Under the pieces are notes generated by a model, which saw nothing but the letters and a program-made list of their open reading frames with translations, was not told where the DNA came from and searched no databases. From Nereocystis luetkeana (Eukaryota; Sar; Phaeophyceae; Laminariales; Laminariaceae), in NCBI GenBank assembly GCA_031213475.1, contig JARUPZ010000010.1:501001-565000 (forward strand): a stretch of DNA of 64,000 nucleotides. The letters run 5' to 3'. The position numbers were made by a program, and so were the translations under genes. Shown in pieces: positions 31,950 to 44,783 of the stretch. Numbering within the stretch: the stretch's first letter is position 1; the number at the start of each line of letters is the position of its first letter.

Positions 31950-34250
31950 TCTGCAGCAGATTGCAGCTACTGTTGGTACAGTACACACGAGTACCCTGTT
32001 TCGAGACTCGAGCGGGTCAGGACGACACGGCATACAACATACCTGGAGGCAAGGGATAAGGACCGTGACCGCTGGCCAGCCTTGTGGCACGAAAGGCCCC
32101 AGGATAGCCCTAGCCGCTCTGGCCGCCTGTGTCGACACGGGAGGGTTCCCCAGATAATAAGCCGATGACTCACATCAGGTCTTGCAAGGACACATGCTCT
32201 ACCAGTATACATATGCTGAGGTACTTGTATACCCGGAACATGTTTCGTACACTGACGTACTGCTTCCTCCCCCTCCCCGCTCCCCTTCCCCGCCTCCCTC
32301 CCATGTGTGCGTCGCGAACCGTATACCAGGTACCCTGAAAATCGAGACACGTTTTCGCTGTGCACAGCACTAGAACAGAATAACTATTTATTTATTTATT
32401 GTGCGAACGTTTCGGCTAGAGGTGTACTACACTACAGCACAACATAACTAGCATGTGTCTTGGCCAGACGTACCGTACAGAGGTGCAAAGAGGAGTTTGC
32501 CAAACATACGAACGTCGGTCAGGCAGAAAAAGAAGTTCTGAAAGGGCCTCGAACAAAAATTCCATACCACCCAAACTCGCCAGCTCGGATTAATTTACAG
32601 TACTGGTACCCTAAACTGAAATCATCAACGAAGTGAAAATTACATCCGCGACTTCCGCCCTTTGAGCTCCCAGGGGTCCCAATCGCTTTCGTGGGGTTCA
32701 TAGGTTCACAGTGGAACCCTGTTCGCTAAGCGATGAGGTGGGAGTCTGTTGCTTTCCTGCCACGAACGACCTCTCTCTCTGCTCATAAAGCCCCAAGCGC
32801 CGAAACAGCCATAATAAGCTATGCAACAACGTACACGGGTACGCTAGCAGTGTCAGGACTCACAGCCGATTTGTTGATGAGTATGGTGACGATCCGCTCC
32901 CGGAGAAGATCTTCCGTAAAAACTCCAGCCTACCAGATGCACGCACGCGCGATGCGTGAAGAAAAACGAGGAGGGCGCATACATATGGTATGGTATGGTA
33001 TGGTATGGTATGGTTGGGGTGAACGAACCAGTTGCACATTTTGTTATTGTGTTCGTTTTTAGGAAACGATATAGCAATAAACACACGGGTGAACGGCGTT
33101 GAAAGCCATTAGATTACTACTGGGCATGGTTCATGTTAACGCCGTCTAGCTACAGCAGACCTGGGCTTGTCCAAACGAGCTCCGCGCCATCGATCGATGC
33201 TACGCCGCCACCCTCAAATAAATGCGTTTTGGATGGGTTCGACAAAAACCATGTATTTGAATATGTGGCTCTGTGCGGCGTCGAGCTAACAACACCCAGC
33301 ACCAGGCGCCGAAGAAGAGGCCTCACCGGAGAGGATGATTGGGATGAAAATAGACATGGTGATGATGATCATCTATCCCGTACCGGCCACCCTCTGCGTA
33401 ATTTCGTTTGCGTTTACTTACTCTAGAAATATTAATTGTTTTGTTGCCATTCTGAAATACATCCGTTAGTATCAGAACCCGGTCTCGCCGGCACGATAAC
33501 CATAGCCGCTCCCATATATCACTACCATTTCCCTCACCGCCATCTGATCTGTACTATTACCACTTGCAACACCGTACCATTTCCCTAGCCCGTCACGGAA
33601 GTTGGCTCTGCCCCCCCCCCCCCCCCGACCCCCCCCGGGAGGGGGAAAACTGCGTTTCCGTGATGGGTAGTAAGTTATTGGTCCAAAAAAAGTGTAACAA
33701 AGGGCTGAAAAGCTCCGGATTCTTGGATGTTAGCATCAATTATTCTACAACTACGAAATGCGGATCTTGGCTTCAAATTCCTGACCCTAATTTTAAGTCG
33801 TATGTGTACATTTTTCCGAAAGGCATACGCCCGGGTACTTGACGACGCATCCTTGAGGGTGCTAGCGCCCCCTTAAGGAGATATTGGTGCGCTAGGGAAC
33901 GACCCAAGGGAATCTGGGCTAGAACTACAGTAGTAGTAATACACAGTGCACAGACAGGTGGCCGGAATCCCCCCCCCCAGCACAATGTGGGGGAAATACT
34001 ACCCTTGTTGTGGGGGCATTGGGCAATGTGCCGTAGCAAGCCTTACAAGGCGGTCGATAAGCTCTCGAACTCGGTACGCGTAACGCGGTGCTACGTGGTT
34101 AAAAAATCTCCACAAGGATCATTTACGCCCCCTCTTGTGCAGCGGGGGGGTCCCGGTCGCCTGTCTGAGGGACTTCGCCGGTTTTATTCGTACATCTGAA
34201 TGGTGGAGCCCTGAGGCTGCTACCAGCACACGAACCATTCTGTTTTACGC
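31950..34250. other. Intron stretch of the minus gene
   Basis: It holds a (TATGG)n run near 32,985-33,015, C-runs near 33,609 and a TACCAGGTA scar at 32,324. No exon is recognised with confidence. Confidence 0.35.
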
Positions 34251-34252
34251 AC

Positions 34253-34690
34253 CGTCCTGAGCTCTGCCAGGAAGCGGTAAAGAAATAGGGCGGCCCGGTG
34301 GTCGTGAGGCGGTGGTTTAGTGACGTCATCTACCCCCAGAAGGTCTCCTAGAACTTTGCAACGCTTGTAGTCCGCGAAGTGCACGAGCCCGGCGGCGAAC
34401 TGCGCCAGCATCGCGCTCGTTGTGCTCTCCATCCCGTGCAGCAGCTGGGAGTACACAGCGACGGGCAGAGAGTCTATGAGGGGAAAAAAGTGCTGAATCC
34501 TTCCCGCGATAAACATGCAAGGCACGTACGGCAGTGGGGAGTCTGGTGCATGTGAATAATTCGGAAGAAGGATAGCCGACCTGAAACGGTCAACCACGCA
34601 TTGTTCATTGTGGAGCGTGATTCTTTGGTCACGGCAGTACTCGTACAAATGTAAAATCAGTAAGTGAAGTCCCCAAGCTGATCGGTCCAA
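34253..34690 (-). CDS. Large exon of the long minus-strand gene
   Basis: The open frame runs to a donor ACG|GTGCGT in phase 0. Its 5' border is uncertain: the frame opens at 34,690, and an acceptor at about 34,640 (TTTGTACGAG) would give phase 0. It encodes up to 146 residues including PYVPCMFIAGRIQHFFPLID and HGMESTTSAMLAQFAAGLVH, with coding-like composition. No domain is recognised. It continues from the exon at 35,976 if the phase-0 acceptor is used. Confidence 0.6.
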
Positions 34691-34820
34691 AGTTCAGAGG
34701 TGATATGTGCGTTCGGGTTCGAAGTTTTCGAAGGGTTCAGAAATTTTCAGCTTGCACTCGCACCTGATGGGTGTTAAGCTTGCCATATACCGCACTCTAA
34801 GCAAGTAAGCATGTTTCGCA

Positions 34821-35426
34821 TTGTTGGGCATGCGTCACACGGGTAGACCGATATCTAGATGTTCTGCGGGCACTGACAATTTCGAACGGCAGGGACGCCG
34901 CCATGGGGCGAAAATCGCCGTCGTGCCCGATTTAAGCAGCCCCCCTGAATTTAATAGTATTGCCACGTCTTTCATTCCGCGTGATATCTATCTTCTCAGG
35001 TACGACGTACCTGGTATTACGTTTCTGCGGGTGATTCCAAGTGAGAGGTTCCGATTTTCCGAGAACGGGTGCACAGTTTCAGGCAACTCAAAACGGATAT
35101 ACCTTGGATCACCGATGCAGAAAACGGCCGGTATTTCGGCGAAGCCTGCTGGCAGCGAGACGGGACTATATAGAATCGCGTTGCCATCCACCCTCGTGTT
35201 TGCTCAGATAACTGATGCCGTGCGTAACATTTCTACGAAGGCGCCTTTTCTAGTAGAAACCCACCACCAGAATATTAACGCTGAATCAAAGTGCTCGATT
35301 GTTTTGTTGGGAGGTACTACAGTAGTGTGGTGTACGTACAATATGCAGCAGTTCTTCTCAAGATTCCTTCGACACTATTATGCCAACACCACCGTCATTT
35401 TGTATGGTTCGCACGATTTTGTATGA
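34821..35426 (+). other. Unassigned 201-codon open frame
   Basis: This is the longest plus-strand frame not explained by a repeat. It contains a TACCTGGTA scar at 35,008 and lies in an intron of the minus gene. There is no recognised motif, splice pair or start context. It could be a decayed transposon fragment or chance. Confidence 0.2.
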
Positions 35427-35960
35427 TTCGCCTGGAAAATCGGTAATACCAAGCATGTGTGGCAAGATTCGTATGATTCACCTGAAATTGCTTCGTGGCC
35501 AATTCGGGCATACCATGTATGTGCTGTATGATTTGTATGATTCACCTTAACGTGTTCCATTCGCTTGTCGAGGTATTGTAGCACTGGTGCTGTCCGGCGC
35601 TTCCCAAAGGTCCCTTACCTATGCCAACACCATGTACGTGCGACACGATTCGTACTAGTAGTATTGCCCACCTGAAAGTGTTTGATCGTTCTTTCAGTCA
35701 TACCGTGTATGTGTTGAATGAGTCGTATGGTAGGTATGACTGTACGTGTTGATATTTATCGAATTGCTGGTTTTGTGCAGCTTCCCGATGGTTCCTGAAC
35801 AATATCCCCATCACCAGCATGTACAAGTTGTTTGGTTTTGTATGATTTGTATGATGTACCTGCAACTAACTGCTTCATGTGCCTGCCGCGGTACTGGCGC
35901 CGTGTGGCTCTCCTCAGAGGCGCCTCCACTATATCATCACCATCAGATATTTACTGTACG
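35380..35960 (-). pseudogene. Array of decayed copies of the 35,976 exon
   Basis: Three further units of about 200 bp carry the exon end and donor: MPELATKQFQ|GTGAAT (ends 35,482), MTERTIKHFQ|GTGGGC (ends 35,672) and a more diverged one near 35,870. All match MTEVAIKHFQ|GTGAAT of the real exon. Each is followed by the intron motif ATTTGTATGATTCACC on the plus strand. Bodies of the copies have stops or gaps. Confidence 0.65.
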
Positions 35961-35975
35961 AATAGTAAAATTCAC

Positions 35976-36077
35976 CTGAAAGTGCTTGATAGCTACTTCG
36001 GTCATGCCGCCAGGCTTTTCGCACAACGCCTCCACGGTATCGAGTGAACGACTCCACACCAGCATCATGTCCAACAC
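35976..36077 (-). CDS. Exon of the long minus-strand gene (VLDMMLVWSRSLDTVEAL)
   Basis: A 102-bp exon, phase 0-0, acceptor TTTACCGGGTCAG, donor CAG|GTGAAT. It encodes 34 residues ending KPGGMTEVAIKHFQ. Three decayed tandem copies lie downstream of it in the next intron. Confidence 0.7.
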
Positions 36078-36764
36078 CTGACCCGGTAAACAAGCGCTCG
36101 AGATTCAGAACAGGTACGATATAGAGTCACAACGTATCTAACTCTGGACGTTTCGCCACCTGAAACAGGATTTTTCGAGTCGGAGCTCTCTGTAAATCGA
36201 AATCATATTTTTTACCGGGTTCTCTGTTAGGCTTAGAGCTACTGCACGTACTGTTATAACACTGCGCGCAAGGAGGCTGTTGAGGCTACTGCGCTTGAGG
36301 GTGTAGAGTCGCTATTGAAAATTCCCAATTTCGACATTGGGCGGTCAGAAGCAGGAAGTTTGGGAGACGAAGCTCTTTTTTAGTCCAAGCCACCTCACGC
36401 ATTTCACGGCGATAGTGATATGTTAGGCATAACATAAGACCGGCTGTCCATAGACTGCATACCTGCAGTAGTAGTTAACACTGATTACTGTGACCAAACC
36501 AGCAGGGTTATCCCGGCTACTATTCATAGTACTAACAGACACACTCGAGTGGTGCAGCTTGAAGAAGCGTGGTGGCTTTGCTCTCATCTCAGATCAACGT
36601 GCCGGTTTATGTTAACAGCACTGAATTGTACACATGGCTCTCTGTGCGACTTTCGATCGCATACGGTAGTTGGGGATTGCTTGTGCGTGCACGTCCATAC
36701 AGTTGAGGAGCACTTCAAGTATTGGTCGACCGTATCTGGCAAAAACTACCTCTGGTCCTAGGAC

Positions 36765-36864
36765 CTGAGAGAGCATGTAGCCCAGGATAGGGGCCTTCTT
36801 GGGGGGAGGAAGTCATTCCCATGCCGTTCCTGGGATCTAGCGGACTCAGCTCGGTCTTGGATCC
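36765..36864 (-). pseudogene. Ghost copy of the 36,967 exon
   Basis: After GTGTCAAAG the minus strand reads GSKTELSPLDPRNGMGMTSS, against GSKSELIPLDLRNSIGMASS in the real exon 200 bp away. The frame is still open, but the donor has changed to GTCCTA. Confidence 0.75.
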
Positions 36865-36966
36865 CTTTGACACCCCACAAAACATCTCGCCACGTCCAGA
36901 ACAACACCAAATACTGGAAGAAAGACGTTTTGAAACCTACCTGGTGGCGGTCAACGAATTGCTCAC

Positions 36967-37065
36967 CGTCCTGAGCATGTATCCCAGGGTGGGGATCTTT
37001 TTCGGCGATGAGGCCATTCCAATGCTGTTCCTCAGGTCTAGGGGAATCAGCTCGCTCTTCGATCC
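36967..37065 (-). CDS. Exon of the long minus-strand gene (GSKSELIPLDLRN)
   Basis: A 99-bp exon, phase 0-0, acceptor GGTGTCACAG, donor ACG|GTGAGC. It encodes 33 residues ending KKIPTLGYMLRT. The family is not recognised. The duplicate at 36,765 shows which positions are conserved. Confidence 0.75.
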
Positions 37066-37099
37066 CTGTGACACCCCACGGACCGTATGTTCAACACGT

Positions 37100-39840
37100 T
37101 TAGCACTAAGCAAACACTACAGAAGAGCACATGCAGTGATCAAATACATCGTTTTTCCCGCCTGATTGATCAGTAAGTCGGATTTACGATCCTTTTTTTA
37201 GCCGTGCAACTAACAACTGCCGCAGGGTTTGTTTGTGCCCTTTTCCGCCTATCATACCAACTATCCTCCCAAAGGGCGAGGTAAGAGTTTTTTCACAACC
37301 CAAGGAGTCAGGGTCCCGAATATCAAATACCAAATACCGGCAAGCATCTGGACCCGATGTGCTCTCGACACCATTTTGTTGCGGTGTAGATACCGTACCT
37401 CGGATGCTGTACCGATGGGGCTGTGTGTCGGTCTTCGCTTACCTTTTCCCCTCATTGTTGTGCTTGTCGCACGCGCAATAATCACACCTAGTCCTGCTGT
37501 ACAGCTCTTCAAGAGAGAGGAGCCTTAGAGACATACCTGTTTCACCATGTACACCCCTGTAGTAGCACGCGCTGTTTAGCCTTTGGTGTTTCCTTATTCC
37601 TACTGCGGCTATGGCTATGACGGAGGAGGGATGCAGATTGTATCCCCTGTCGTTTATACAGTAGTATGTAGCTTATAACCCGTAGCCCGCGTGGTTTGAC
37701 CTTCAGGGTTTCCTTGCTTTTGCTGTGTACCAGGTATATGGCTATGAGGCGCGGGGGGTGAGGGGTGCGGATTGGAGCTGGGCAGCGTCGGAGGAGGAAG
37801 GCATTATGAGGTGGTCGAACAAAACACCGAGCACCAAGCTGAAAACACGTGAACACATCTGCAGCATTATCAGGTATGTATTTGCTGCATTGCAGGCCCT
37901 CCGTGGAACATACACACCCAGCCGGGTGCATTGAGCTTTCGATGGTGCTGTCTCGCACGACGATCATTTGGCTAGCCAACCTCCACCAACCAATCAATCG
38001 ATGCCTCTAGGGCGCGCTGAGGCGAGCCGAGCCACTTGACCAGGCAATTCACTCCACCCACAAAGTGGAATGCCTATAGCTGCCTGTGGTCTTTGTGCTA
38101 CGCTTCACCCCCCATCCACATAAAAGACGCGTTAACAAGAAACCCAGCTTGACATTACCGGAAAAATAAAAGTTCCTAATGTTAGAGAAGAGCACAACCT
38201 TTTTGTTAGCCTAGGCTACTACCCCGATCCCTTACGCAAACGTCGCCACTGCTACGTTTGTGCGTATTAGTATGCAATGCTTGTTTGTAATGGTTTCCCT
38301 CGGTCTTTGCTTTCCGGGGATGTTGTTATCATGCTCAACACTGGTTTCGGATGGCAAGCTCAAAAAACGTACCTGGATGTATTTTAGCCCGAAGTAGGAA
38401 GGGTACAGAATCCCCGCACCAGTGCCTGCATACGCCTCTGCGGAAGCTTCGCCTACAGAGGTGGGTCGACACACCCCCAGTTTGTGCCCTTACTTGCCTT
38501 AGTCTTTTTTGGTGGTTTCTTCCTGCCCCCCTGGCTAGTCGTTGGTCTGCCTCCCTCCGTCGGGTGCCCCATCCGCATTGGCCTAGTTTGGGTGTCTCTG
38601 GTCCGCTTGACAGGCGTCTTACCCTCCCTGTATGTCACAACGTGTGGCCGTTGTTGTGGGAGGCGTTGCGTTAAACAAAGGGCGCTGTGACGGAAAGAGT
38701 ACAGTGTGGGCCCCAACTCGACATATTAGTAAGAGGATCAGGATCGCTTTTAGGGGGACGTTAAAAGTTTTTAGTTAACAACTCGCGCTGGGCGGCGAGC
38801 GCTGCACTGAATACTACCGGTATATTATAGCTATCTATGCTCAAAGCTCTTCAAGGATGGTGTCACGTTAGACCTCTAAGGTTTGCTAAGATTATTAGGC
38901 GTTTATCTTTGGTGACCCATACTGTATCTCAGTAGGAGGAGGGGAGCGGGGGGGAGTGGCTGATCTGCTTGATGGGCATCCTACCCGTCGTTGTAGAGGA
39001 TGAGGGTAGGGTTTACATTGTATTTGGCGTTTGGGCAGGAAGGACGGGAGCGGAGGAGGGAGGGGGGTTCCCGTTTGATGGAAGTCCTACCTTGCCTGTG
39101 ACGAAAATTGGTTGTTGTCGCGGGGACGCCGGAGCATTACTTTTTCAAAAGCGTGATACGGCTCTATCTAGCACAACATGTCCTAACGGAAAATGCAGAA
39201 TCTACACAGACAAGCTAAATCAGGATCTAGATCATGGTCGTGCCCGCTCCTTATAGGGCAAACAATACTTCGAATTCGTGTAGGACAACGTTTTGGGGGG
39301 CAAACTACTTAGATTATAATTCCTGCAGTGACGGATTCATTCCGGAGGAAATCTGCTTGGAAGTACTGAAGTATGGTTTACTGTTGTATACATCTCGTAA
39401 CCGTAGGTATCGCTACCCTTCTATGCGGCCACCTTATCACCCTGCTACTCTTCCGGGCCCACGTTACCAGCTAGTGAGACGTCGCCATAGACACCAATGC
39501 TACGTACTAACAGCCGGTTTTCCTACTCGAAGCCCAGGTAATTGCCTTTCCGATGATCGTTAGTTCTAATCAATCGAAAGTTACATTGTATTCCCCTCAC
39601 AGTCAAAATCGTGTGAAGCACATACGTTACGTGCTGAGAGCGCTGAAGAGGATATTTTGGGCCGTAATTGTTAGAAAAACAATGTTTCCTAGTTTTCCTC
39701 TTAATCTTGAAAACAATGTCGGGATACGTGAGGTTCATGTAGCAGCAGGCGTGTTGATCGAGGCAAGTGGATACACCGGAAAATAAATTCGAAGAAAACA
39801 CTTCATTCTCGGGACAGCGTCGTGAAAAATGATCATTTGC
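37100..39840. other. Intron stretch of the minus gene
   Basis: A basic minus-strand frame at about 38,500-38,640 (GGRKKPPKKTKA) has an acceptor-like GACATACAG, but its phases do not fit the gene. A TACCAGGTA scar lies at 37,730. Otherwise nothing is recognised. Confidence 0.35.
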
Positions 39841-39846
39841 ACAGTA

Positions 39847-40241
39847 AACAGACAAAACGGAAAAATGAGAACGAAACAAAAAATGGGAACGGACGGTTTT
39901 TTTTAGAAAGCAAACCAATTGTGTACAACTCCAAGAAAAAAAGTTGACAGTCCTGTGAGGCTGTACAGCAGCCTTCGAATGAGCTGTCGCTCAGGCTGGA
40001 AGTCCTCGGCATCGCCGCGGTAGCCAGCATCTAGAGAAATCACAATAGAGCCAGCGTATATCGCTTTTTGCGCCCACCCGAAGGCACGAGATGGAGCATG
40101 ACCGTTCTGACGAGCTCCTCTCACAGGGCTGGCCAAGGGGTTTCGCAGGATCATTTTGGTTCTCTGATACACCACATGGTTCTGGAGATACGGCTTGGTT
40201 CTCATTTTAGGCTTCGTTCCCATTTTTCCGATTTGTCTGTT
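39847..40241. mobile_element. 395-bp element with 46-bp terminal inverted repeats
   Basis: The left end AACAGACAAAACGGAAAAAT and the inverted right end (AACAGACAAATCGGAAAAAT on the minus strand) match over about 46 bp with few differences. Both ends are flanked by AGTA, a possible 4-bp target duplication. A minus-strand frame of 119 codons runs through it, with a hydrophobic end (GLSTFFLGVVHNW). It has no recognised transposase motif, so it is most likely a non-autonomous DNA element. Confidence 0.65.
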
Positions 40242-40299
40242 AGTAGTAGTATAGGGGGGCAAAAACGAAACACCGACCGAACAATCGGCGGCTAAAATA

Positions 40300-41360
40300 T
40301 ATGCGTTGCCCGTGTAAGCCTATTATGTTGACATCACATGCGACGACGCACTTACTTGTCTAGACGCCCGCAAATCGCAACCAACCGCAAGGTCTCGACA
40401 CGCACCCGAATGAACGACGCACGAACGGGCTCGCTACATATCCGCCAGAACAGAGGAGATGACGCAATTCACCCCAACAGGGCTATTAATAGACGATGGT
40501 AAATATATACGCTCGCTGCATGACCCAAATAAATGTAGATCTTCGAACGGGTGTCAGCTTTACACAGTTTTTTTTCGTCCGGTATTATTCCCGTGTGCCA
40601 TGTTTTGTTGTATTTCCGTTTCTTGAAATACTCAGATGCGATCAAATGAAGTGCTCATAGGGATATTATCGGATCTGTACAATGTATGGAACGATCTGAT
40701 ATGATCTGATCTGATCTAATCTATCTGTCCCTTGTGGCGGCGAGGGGTGCGAGAAGAGCGGCAAGGATCACCTGCAAACGCCATCGTCCTACGAGTAGCA
40801 GGTTTCCGCGATACTCTTTAGTCGCGACGAAACGCTACATACAGTATCATAATTGGAAGGTTTCTCACTTAAGTATCCCCTTGAGAAAGCTCTCGAACTT
40901 TGTCCCCTCGATGAGGTTGCTCAGCGAATCAACATCCTGCGATCGGTCGTCGTCGAAACGATTGGGATATTAGGCCAAAACAGTTTGTTCAGGTGGGCGA
41001 TACCTAGACAAGAAATCGATGTATCACACCAAACTTGCGGATATATATGAGCTTTGAGAAAACCAAACGGCTTATCCGTCGGTCGCGAACCACTCGGTTA
41101 TCCCTATCAGTGCGTCTCGCTTGGAACGACGCCGAGACATGCGATGCTTTGGTCGGGCCCCTCGGCACATCTGCCAAACGCGTGTTTTTCACACTAACTA
41201 CAGTATGATACATTAGTAGGTGTGTTTTTTCGTCATGTAACCTCTGAGCAGTACTTCATATCATTCATTATTGTATATCAACATGAACTAATTTGCCTTA
41301 ATAATGCCATTTATTTGACAATGTGCAGCGCTTGTTCCAGTCATGCCATCCATGCACTAC
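40300..41360. other. Intron stretch of the minus gene
   Basis: A GATCTGAT-rich run lies at 40,688-40,728 and a CTATTAATAG palindrome at 40,483. No exon is recognised. Confidence 0.4.
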
Positions 41361-41365
41361 AGTAG

Positions 41366-41474
41366 TATTACGGGGGACCATTGTTAATAGGACCTATGGT
41401 CTACACAAAAACCTATATATTTACATATTTTTAGTGACAATATTTGGTCCTATTTACTATGGTCCCCCGTAATA
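41366..41474 (-). mobile_element. MITE family 1, copy 9
   Basis: 109 bp, both ends intact, located just downstream (in the gene's sense) of the 41,599 exon. Confidence 0.9.
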
Positions 41475-41598
41475 GATAAAAGGGAAACAAAGAAGGTGAT
41501 GCAATCGATCAGCTTTGAATATACTTGACAACATCATACTCCGTACGTAACGTGATTGACAGATAGTTTCGAAATGAATTGAGTCGGTTGCCGCTCAC

Positions 41599-41748
41599 AT
41601 TGGACTGCTTGCTGCTTTCGGTGCTCAGCTGGGACAGCATCGCCTTCAGCTCCGTCTCGTGCTTGACATGCATTCCCAGTTTTTCGGTAGACAAGGCCAA
41701 AATTGTCACTACCTCTCCCGGCTGGGGAGCCTCGGAACACTCCTGGAC
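41599..41748 (-). CDS. Exon of the long minus-strand gene (VQECSEAPQPGEV)
   Basis: A 150-bp exon, phase 0-0, acceptor CACGCCAGCAG, donor AAT|GTGAGC. It encodes 50 residues including VVTILALSTEKLGMHVKHE and TELKAMLSQLSTESS, clearly helical. The large plus-strand frame that overlaps it is its shadow. Confidence 0.75.
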
Positions 41749-41946
41749 CTGCTGGCGTGGTGCAGACATGCATGTAAAACACGACCGTAACCGAAACATA
41801 CTGGTACTGCTGTGTACGGGTGCCGAAATTTGTAACCGTCGAGGATTGCGCACACCCGCCCAGGTCCTTCAGGGAACCCTGCCTGGGAAACGTGTGGGAT
41901 GTGTCCTTTCGTTTAGTTTCAAGTGGGTTGATAGTTTTAGCCTTGA

Positions 41947-42041
41947 CCCTTTCAGGGCAAACTGCAGCCCCGTTTGGGCGGCATACCAGTCAAATTCTAA
42001 GCAATCCGTACCCGAAACGGGACTCCAGTCCTTCACTGAGG
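41947..42041. mobile_element. MITE family 2, copy e (diverged)
   Basis: CCCTTTCAGGGCAAACTGCAG and GAAACGGGACTCCAGTCCT arms, left flank TTGA, right end decayed. Confidence 0.6.
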
Positions 42042-42049
42042 AGCGATCG

Positions 42050-44780
42050 CGTCCAAAAAGGATTTTTTGGATACGATATGAAATTCTTCTACACGAACAT
42101 GATAACATGTACAGTAGGCCGTTGTTACCGTTCGTGAATCGGGTTTACTGCCGCAACTTGCATTTTGTTTTATCAAAAGCCAACGTTTTCCGTGCTACCT
42201 GGTATATACAGCTGGTTCATTTAGAGTTCCTCACGTGAGCAGCCTCAGGATAACTGTTGTTGATGCTCTATACCGCTACCGTACGTGCCATGCGTCTTCA
42301 AAAAGGAAGGAACGGAAAACGCCTCGGAATTAGTGTGGGATAAGATTTGTAGTTGAAAACAAAGGGAGTTAATAAGGCAAGGAAGGGCCCAACGATCCGA
42401 AGCCGAACGCGCAGAGGCGCACAATATATAATATGCGGACGGATTCGTCGATTGGTGGTTTAGATATATCGACACGCGGTTTTGAAATACTACGGTACTA
42501 CTGTCGGCGAGAGAAAGAAGGCACGAAGAGAATTCTCGTCTGCAGGGCCAGGCTATGCTTCTTGCGGACTGTCAAAATAGGATCCTTGCGAAAAAGGCCA
42601 AAACACCTATACTACTGTCACCTACTAACATCGCTAAGGGGGCGCAAAATAGAATGTCCACAACAATAGCTTTTTGCGGGCGGTAGTCACTGAAGCCAAA
42701 CATTTCTCCAAATATTGGACTCTTGGCGAAACGTCTCGACCGTTTCGGTCCGTGCAATCCGCACCGCACGAAGGGGTATTTGTGACGAGGAGCTTGCGTG
42801 CAACACACTGTCTCCTATCCCCCCAAAAGCGGCGGCCCACCTGACCCAACTTCCACAAAGCGGCCCCCCAGCGTACCTACTTCTTCACCGCATGCATTGC
42901 ACGAGCAAATTCATCATGCAAAGAGGGTTTTCACTCACAAAGAAGTATCAGCAGAGGCGTGCCTTAGAGCATTTTTAGACCAAAATAGTTTTGACTCACA
43001 GGGTTCCTCAAGGGCACCGGTTAACTACCTACCTGGTAGTAAAACCTGCCGTACTATCGCTGGAGCACCATAAGTTTGGGTGTTCGGATACCTACTGTAA
43101 TAACCCACGGCCTTATCCATCGGGATGCACCCCCATTGTCCTATCCCTCAGGATCGGGTCTTGGGTGGGTTCTACCAATAGTGGTATACACAATGAGCTC
43201 CTCAGGTGGAGAACCTCAGAGAAAAGAGTGCACCCCTATCGTAGCACGCATCAGCATCCCTTCTGCCTTCTATAGGAAACCCCTCTTTTGTCGTCACTCA
43301 ACACGTATTCGGTGTAAGTGTTTCCTGTCGGTATGGAAACATCGAGAGGCGTTCTGCGATAGAGGCTCTCCCTATTGTTTCTGGAACCCCTCACTTAAAG
43401 AGCTCCCTACCTCACTCGGAAACGGACTTCAGCGAAAATCAAATTGCACGCCGATGAATAATCCCATGGCCCAAGTATACAAAAACGTCATTTTTCGAAA
43501 CAACATTGATATTTCGACGATTTTGGGTTGAGGGAGAAAACGTTTTAGCGTACGTGTGCTACCTCTATCGTAGAATGCGTTTCGACATGGAGGTAACCAC
43601 GGTGCAAATAGATTTGTTGCTGGTGCTTGTTTGACACCGTTACTGCAGTTTAAAAGTAAAAAATAAAGTTGTGCTGCCAGATGCCAACTTGCGCCCCCTT
43701 GGCAAAAAGCGTGCTCGCCGCGTGCACATGCCTGCAAACACACCAACAACCACCCTGCAATGAATATATATGCCTGTCCGCGGCATGGTATTTCTTTGCC
43801 CGTAGCTCGTGTGTAAATGATGGACACCGACTACACGGGAGCACGCGATAGGCACGGCGCTCGCAAACACACAGCTTATACTCTTTATATTTCATTTTGT
43901 ACATCCTCTCCATATGTATTTCCTATTCCGCCAGCTCCCTCCCTCCGTAGACTCAGATGCCTGGCCAAACAGTCTGCGCCCCCCCCCACTACCGTGCATG
44001 CCTTGGCTTTCATGGCGGGAAAAGTCCAGATTTATTTTCCATCCTCGAGCCGAGTCGGGGTGTGAATACACACGGTGGGCGTTTTCAGCCGTAAATTGGG
44101 ATTTAGCACACCATGGGTAGTTTTGTCCGTAGACGACGTAACGGCCTCCGCAAACGAAGTAACGGACACAGCAGGGTTTATTGGTAGATATAATATGGCA
44201 TGTCGGTATCGGGAACTGAGATAGAGCAAGCTTGGGTTGGAAGGGAAGGCCTCGAACGCAGTCCTTGCAAGCAAGGCAACGAGCGTAGGTCAGCACCTCC
44301 ACGCCGGGCACGAGCAAGCATGAGGTCCTGTGACGAGCACGGGCAGACGTGAGGTAGTCCCTGGTTTGTCGATTCAAGCCAGGAAGTTATGCCTTCTTTT
44401 CTGCCGCCCCACCCTCCCTATTTGTTCCTTCGAAGGGGGGGGAGGGGGGGGCACGAGTAGCTGGTGCTACGGAGGGAAATAAATGTGCTTTCTCTTCCGT
44501 TAGGGTTTTACTTGAGTTAGATCGGAGGAGTCGAATGGTACCGTCCCATTCGGAGGCTTGGTCGTCCGAGACAACTGTAGACCGTACTAGTTGGGAACCC
44601 GGCCGGTATCATAGTAGGGAGAGATACGTAAAATAGAGTGGTCGAGATACTCAGGATATTGCAGGAAGCTGCGATAGAGATATCTGGCCGAGGGGAGGAA
44701 CCTTTCTCTCCCACGACTCAGGAAACGATAGTGATAATGCAATTCGAAAGATAAGCAATAATAACATACGTTAAGGTTCT
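42050..44780. other. Intron stretch of the minus gene
   Basis: TACCTGGTA scars lie at 42,196 and 43,030. No convincing exon is seen; open frames of 130-160 codons have no splice support. Confidence 0.35.
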
Positions 44781-44783
44781 TAC

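Noticed and set aside
38453-38716. Basic minus-strand frame (GGRKKPPKKTKA) as an exon of the long minus gene
   Set aside because: Its best splice sites give phase 2 in and phase 1 out, while its neighbours need phase 0 on both sides; kept only as a note in the intron description.
41579-42238. 219-codon plus-strand open frame
   Set aside because: Its first part is the shadow of the minus-strand exon 41,599-41,748, which has good splice sites and phase; its second part runs through a MITE2 copy.
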